From Streptosporangium album (lineage in GTDB: Bacteria; Actinomycetota; Actinomycetes; Streptosporangiales; Streptosporangiaceae): a stretch of 64,000 nt of DNA. Every line of letters starts with the position of its first letter. Within the stretch, counting starts at the first letter, position 1. The stretch covers positions 1,116,001 to 1,180,000 of the forward strand of contig NZ_JACHJU010000002.1 of assembly GCF_014203795.1 (NCBI RefSeq), written 5' to 3'. The notes under the pieces were generated by a model. The model was not told the origin of the DNA. It saw only the letters and a list, made by a program, of their open reading frames with translations, and made no database searches. Positions 60,453 through 64,000 of the stretch are shown here, piece by piece. Made by a program: the position numbers and the translations under genes.

Positions 60453-60831
60453 GGGCGACTCCCCTTCGTGCCGTGTCCGTACAGGTACCGGGCGGTGCCT
60501 GCCCAAGGGGCCGGCGGGGAGGGCTGAATCTGACCGGCGTGCTCGATGGCAACAGTGCGTGGCCCCGCTGCGGCCCCGGCGCCAGACTGACCTGCGGGAT
60601 CAGCGTCCCAAGAAACCATCGGGGTCGGCGGGCAGGCGCCGCACCCATGTTTTCACGTCCGCAAGGCGTTCCCGGCAGGGATCAGAAGGACTGACCTGCA
60701 AAGGTGCGATCGAGACACCCTCGGCGGCCTCGATGACGGCGGGCTTTGCGGACGACTCTCACCCAGAGGGGACGCCAGGTAAAACGGAATAAATAGGATC
60801 AAACACCCACCAAGGAGGGCGCACGCGCCGC
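60453..60831 (-). other. non-coding region upstream of the IS110 transposase, possible bridge RNA locus
   Basis: About 380 bases between the transposase start and the LacI gene hold no credible gene. In IS110-group elements the bridge RNA is made from the non-coding end on the 5' side of the transposase, so the first 200 or so bases (60453-60660) are the place to look. Element ends and target core were not identified; IS110 elements lack terminal repeats. The call is by analogy. Confidence 0.35.
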
Positions 60832-61842
60832 TCAGGTGGAGGCGCGCAGGACCACGCGGACGTCGTGCGGGAAGAACGCCGGGTCCACGGATTCGCCGGC
60901 CAGAACGCGTAGCAGGGCCTGGGCGATGCGAGCGCCCAGTTCGGCGCTGTCGATGGCGACCGTGGTCAGCGGCGGGACGGCGAAGCGGGCGGCGAGGATG
61001 TCGTCGGCGCCGATGACGGCCATATCTGCCGGGGCGGCGAGATCCAGCTCACGCATCCCGGCCAGTAGGGCCAAGGCCACCTCGTCGTTGTAGGCACACA
61101 CGGCAGTGGGCGAGCCGGGGGCGGCGCGCCAGGATGCCAACACCTGGGCCGCCGCCGCGGCGTCTGCTGCGGCCGTCGCGACCGCCAGGGCCGGGAGCCC
61201 GGCGTCGGCGCACGCTTCCGCGGCGCCTGCAGCCCGGCCGGCCGCCAGCACGGCCAGGCGGGAGTCATCGGGCAGTGCGTAGGCGAGGCGGGTGTGGCCG
61301 CGGGCGATCAGATGCTCGGCCTGCGCCCGGCCGGTGCCGCGTACCCACACGCTGGCGGCGAGGTCCTCCTCGGGGGAGGACGTCGGCGGCGGCACGACAG
61401 CGGTGATGCCCGCCCGACGCATCCCTTCCGCTTCCTCTGCGCTGAAGGGTTCCATGCCGAACACGGCGGCCGGGGTGAGCGCCGCCCACAGGCTCGCCAG
61501 GCGGTCCGGATCGCCGGAGTGCACGTGGGTGACGAGCGCGTATCCGGCCTGTGAAAACGCCTCGGTCGCGTGGTCGACCAGGTCCGTCATGGTGGGCCCC
61601 TGGGGCCAGCCGGGCAGCACGAGCACCACGACGTCGCTGCGGCCGCTGCGCAGCGTCCGAGCGGGGGCGTAGGGGGTGTAGCCGAGCCTGGCGGCAGCCT
61701 GGAGCACGCGCTCGCGGGTGGCCTGGGGGATGGACTGGTTGGGTGTGTCGTTGAGCACGAAGCTCACGGTTGCGCGCGACAACCCGGTGGCCTGTGCCAC
61801 GTCGGTGCTGGTGACCCTCCGAGCAGGCTTCTTCCCTGACAC
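60832..61842 (-). CDS. LacI-family transcriptional repressor
   Basis: The 336-residue protein begins 'MSGKKPARRVTSTDVAQATG' with the LacI HTH ('VAQATGLSRATVSFVLNDTPNQSIPQATRERVLQAAARLGYTP', pieces; residues 13-56) and a periplasmic-binding-like sugar domain ('VVVLVLPGWPQGPTM', 'AVCAYNDEVALALLAGMRELDLAAPADMAVIGADD'). It probably senses a plant-type oligosaccharide and represses the divergent glycosidase genes through the two matching sites at 61.9 and 62.2 kb. Confidence 0.92.
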   Translation of the reverse strand: MSGKKPARRVTSTDVAQATGLSRATVSFVLNDTPNQSIPQATRERVLQAAARLGYTPYAPARTLRSGRSDVVVLVLPGWPQGPTMTDLVDHATEAFSQAGYALVTHVHSGDPDRLASLWAALTPAAVFGMEPFSAEEAEGMRRAGITAVVPPPTSSPEEDLAASVWVRGTGRAQAEHLIARGHTRLAYALPDDSRLAVLAAGRAAGAAEACADAGLPALAVATAAADAAAAAQVLASWRAAPGSPTAVCAYNDEVALALLAGMRELDLAAPADMAVIGADDILAARFAVPPLTTVAIDSAELGARIAQALLRVLAGESVDPAFFPHDVRVVLRAST

Positions 61843-61922
61843 CCCGGCGCCCCTTTTCTCTTTCGTGACCCGGCACGCTATTGCTGGTACACGACAACGA
61901 TGTTACCGTCCTCGCATTCAGG

Positions 61923-61936
61923 ACTTATACGTGTTA
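61923..61936. promoter_or_regulatory. LacI-type operator 1
   Basis: CTTATACGTGTTAG, about 80 bases upstream of the LacI gene start. It is the complement of operator 2 with one mismatch and centres on the symmetric ACGT core usual for LacI-family sites. Probably autoregulatory and shared with the divergent genes. Confidence 0.65.
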
Positions 61937-62040
61937 GTGCAATCGCGCTCGCGTTTCATCCCCGCCACCCCACCGCGCGCCCGTCTCCCGATTCCCCCGC
62001 AGCCGCTCCCGGCTGTTGAAACGATCTAACGGAGAGTGTG

Positions 62041-62190
62041 ATGTCCGGGGTCGGCACACTGGTCACCATCGTCGTGGGGCCCGTCATTGGCCTGCTCGGC
62101 GACACACCACCTCCCGGCTCGTTCCTGGTGGCGGGGGCGATCGCGATCGCCGGTGGTTTGACCGTACGGCTCATCCGGGGTGTACGGTGA
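62041..62190 (+). pseudogene. MFS transporter, C-terminal remnant (last two helices)
   Basis: A 49-residue frame from ATG 62041 (GGAGAG upstream) reads 'MSGVGTLVTIVVGPVIGLLG' and 'SFLVAGAIAIAGGLTVRLIR', i.e. the final membrane helix pair of a major facilitator transporter. The other ten helices are missing, so it is a deletion remnant even though a ribosome site is present. It lies between the two LacI operators. Confidence 0.55.
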
Positions 62191-62193
62191 CGG

Positions 62194-62207
62194 CTACTAA
62201 CACGTGT
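62194..62207. promoter_or_regulatory. LacI-type operator 2
   Basis: CTAACACGTGTAAG, about 22 bases upstream of the GH78 remnant start. Near-perfect palindrome; its complement matches operator 1 at 13 of 14 positions. Confidence 0.7.
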
Positions 62208-62228
62208 AAGCATGGAGGGTTCTCCCGC

Positions 62229-63160
62229 GTGATCGCCATCCGATTCGAGCACCTGCGTGAGCCGCTGGGCAACAGCACCGCGAGGCCCCGCCTGTCCTGG
62301 ACCATCGAGACGGACACTCCCGGTTGGCGGCAGACGGCCTACGAGGTCGAGGCGCGTGGCGAGTGGGTGCGGGTCGAGTCCGCTGAGTCGATGCCGGCGC
62401 CCTGGCCGTTCACACCCCTGGCCAGCCGGCAGCACGTGGCTGTCCGGGGGCGGGTGGAGGGCCAGGACGGCTGGTCGGCGTGGAGTGAGCCGACGGACGT
62501 GGAAGCGGGATTGCTGGAGCCGAGGAACCGGTCGGCCCGGCCCGTCGGCCCCGGGGAGGGCTCGCTGGTGCGTGGGGAGTTCCAGGTGCGCGCGGCCCGT
62601 CTGTACGCCACAGCGCTGGGCGTGTACGTGGAGTGGCGCGCCACCCCGAGCGGCGCGACGATCTACGACTTCGGGCAGAACCTGGTCGGCCAGCTCCGGA
62701 TCACCGCCCGGGGAGAGGCGGGGGAGCAGACCATAGCGCCACGCCGAGGCGCTGCAGGACGGCGAGCTGAGCGTGGCTCCGCCGCGCACCGCCCGGGCCA
62801 CCGACGTCTACACGCTGTGCGGCGGCGTGGAGGAGGGGGAGCCACGCTTCACCTTCCACGGCTTCCGCTATGCCGAGATCTCCGGCTCGGTGCACGAGGT
62901 GACGGCGTCGTTCCTGTACAACTGCGCAGGGTTCCTGACGTCCTTGCTGGCCGACCTGGCCGACCTGGCCGACCTGGCCGACCTGGCCGCCGAGCAGGGC
63001 ACGGACGGCCTGGTGCTGTACATCGTGCCCAACATCCTGGGCGCTTCCGCACCGGTTCGGCGCCCGCCACCCACCCCCCCCCCGGGCCGCGAAGGCCGGG
63101 GTGCATGTCGAATCGCGTGGGTCGGCGCCGGTCTGTCCGGCGGGCCCATCTCCCTGTGAT
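62229..63160 (+). pseudogene. alpha-L-rhamnosidase (GH78)-like gene, heavily deleted and frameshifted
   Basis: From GTG 62229 (GGAGGG upstream) the frame gives 'IRFEHLREPLGNSTARPRLS' and 'WTIETDTPGWRQTAYEVEAR', the GH78 N-terminal beta domain. It continues to 'ATIYDFGQNLVGQLRITARG', then shifts near 62745 into the frame 'RATDVYTLCGGVEEGEPRFT' 'FHGFRYAEISGS', where the family's catalytic (alpha/alpha)6 domain should follow but is almost absent. A 9-bp tandem repeat at 62948-62988 and low-complexity ends follow. Full enzymes exceed 800 residues; this is a remnant. Confidence 0.7.
62948..62988 (+). repeat. 9-bp tandem repeat (CTGGCCGAC)
   Basis: Four to five copies of CTGGCCGAC in a row, coding LAD repeats ('LLADLADLADLADLAAE') in the remnant frame. 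Copies are identical, indicating recent slippage expansion. Confidence 0.8.
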
Positions 63161-63183
63161 CCCTTATCGGAAAGGACTTGTCT

Positions 63184-64000
63184 GTGCCCTCATTCACTGA
63201 GGCGGATCTGTTGCGCCGCCTTGCCGCTATGACGTTGAAGGAGAAAGTGGCTCTGCTGACCGGAGCGGACACCTGGACGCTGACCCCGGTGGCTTCGGCG
63301 GGGCTGGCCGCGCTGGCCCTGTCTGACGGCCCTGTCGGGCCGCGCGGCACCTCCTTCGGCGGTGACACCCCTGCTTCGCTGCTGTTCCCGAGCCCGACGT
63401 CGCTGGCCGCGGCCTGGGACGAGGAGACCGCCCGCCAGACCGGGCGGCTTATGGGCGCCCGGGCCCGGGAGATGGGCATCCACGTGCTGCTCGCGCCGAC
63501 GGTCAACCTGCACCGCTCGCCCCTGGGCGGCCGCCACTTCGAGTGCTACTCCGAGGACCCGCTGCTCACATCCCGCATCGCCGTCGCCTTCGTCCAGGGC
63601 GTGCAGTCGGCGGGCGTGGGGGCGACCGTCAAGCACTTCGTGGGCAATGACTCCGAGACCGAGCGGATGACCTACGACGCCCGCATCGACGAGGCCACGC
63701 TGCGCGAGGTGTACCTGGCGCCGTTCGAGGCGGCGGTGCGCGAGGGCGGGGCGTGGGCGGTGATGGCCGCCTACAACCGCGTCAACGGCACCACCATGAC
63801 CGAGAACCGGCCGCTCCTGACCGACGTGCTCAAACAGGAGTGGGGGTTCGACGGCGTGGTGGTCTCCGACTGGACGGCCGCCCGCTCCACCGAGGCCACC
63901 GCCCTGGCCGGGCTCGACCTGGCCATGCCGGGACCGGACGGGCCGTGGGGGGAGGCGCTGGTCGCCGCGGTCGACGACGGTCATGTCCCGGTCGAGGTCG
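63184..64000 (+). CDS. beta-glucosidase-type GH3 glycoside hydrolase, 3' end outside window
   Basis: From GTG 63184, 10 bases after AAAGGA, 272 residues are visible: 'LAAMTLKEKVALLTGADTWT', 'ALSDGPVGPRG', 'LLAPTVNLHRSPLGGRHFECYSEDPLLTSRIAVAFVQGVQ' (pieces), 'GATVKHFVGNDSETERMTYD' with the KHF...N substrate motif, and the nucleophile Asp in 'GFDGVVVSDWTAARST'. No signal peptide, so it acts on imported oligosaccharides. It follows the rhamnosidase remnant by about 24 bases and is likely under the LacI regulator. Confidence 0.92.
   Translation, partial: MPSFTEADLLRRLAAMTLKEKVALLTGADTWTLTPVASAGLAALALSDGPVGPRGTSFGGDTPASLLFPSPTSLAAAWDEETARQTGRLMGARAREMGIHVLLAPTVNLHRSPLGGRHFECYSEDPLLTSRIAVAFVQGVQSAGVGATVKHFVGNDSETERMTYDARIDEATLREVYLAPFEAAVREGGAWAVMAAYNRVNGTTMTENRPLLTDVLKQEWGFDGVVVSDWTAARSTEATALAGLDLAMPGPDGPWGEALVAAVDDGHVPVEV

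Noticed and set aside
62948..62988. Short tandem repeats considered as a CRISPR array
   Set aside because: The unit is 9 bp without spacers and encodes an LAD repeat; it is a slippage product.

Overview
The window reads as chromosome of a high-GC actinomycete. Evidence: very high G+C with GTG/TTG starts, frequent ATGA/GTGA start-stop overlaps, a family 1 encapsulin, F420-type luciferase-like oxidoreductase, CGNR and AsnC regulators, and actinobacterial IS families. A Streptosporangiaceae-type host (Nonomuraea/Streptosporangium/Actinomadura relatives) is my inference; nothing in the window proves the genus. I saw no rRNA, tRNA or CRISPR array.

Layout. 1-7.2 kb: end of a carbohydrate-catabolism operon (ABC sugar-binding protein, Gfo/Idh/MocA dehydrogenase, heparinase II/III-like lyase, two amidohydrolases) followed by a multidomain regulator. 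7.2-11.3 kb: an IS630-like element carrying an IS701-type element inserted at each tip. 11.4-18.6 kb: accessory island with a recombinase/XRE/recombinase operon, a serine recombinase with a zinc-finger N-terminus, SRPBCC, a divergent CGNR/VOC pair and a Tn3 transposase fragment fused to a membrane protein. 18.4-27.2 kb: Asp/Glu racemase, AsnC and LysR regulators, amidase, YtcJ-like amidohydrolase and a polar amino-acid ABC importer, probably a scavenging pathway for an amide-containing compound. 27.5-28.7 kb: IS982 element. 28.7-36.5 kb: SIS protein, ceramidase-like hydrolase, GlcNAc-kinase-like ATPase, AraC regulator, FAH-family enzyme, class III aminotransferase and CE7 esterase.

37-43.1 kb: a complete biotin-independent malonate decarboxylase operon on the minus strand, mdcA-B-C-D-E-G-H, with no visible transporter. 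43.1-45.9 kb: RidA, a secreted alpha/beta hydrolase and a TnpB-only IS1341-type element. 46.6-48.4 kb: a DyP peroxidase with a C-terminal cargo tail, stop-start coupled to a family 1 encapsulin. 48.6-55.4 kb: phosphatase, epoxide hydrolase behind a HTH gene with a striking 48-bp palindromic promoter, OsmC, STAS and CBS-BON proteins, mixed with many gene remnants. 55.4-57.9 kb: TetR, NmrA and an LLM-type oxidoreductase. 58-60.5 kb: RelE/Phd-type toxin-antitoxin, two related tiny ORFs each ending at a strong hairpin, and an IS110 transposase. 60.8-64 kb: LacI regulator with two matching operators, decayed MFS and GH78 genes, and a GH3 glycosidase running off the end.

Most notable: a small-peptide/repeat family near 55.3, 58.0 and 58.9 kb; mirror-image IS701 insertions into both tips of an IS630 element; two promoter-operator arrangements predicted to give leaderless transcripts; a transposase/membrane-protein gene fusion overlapping a racemase; and the encapsulated peroxidase. 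All assignments come from reading the sequence; no database search was run.
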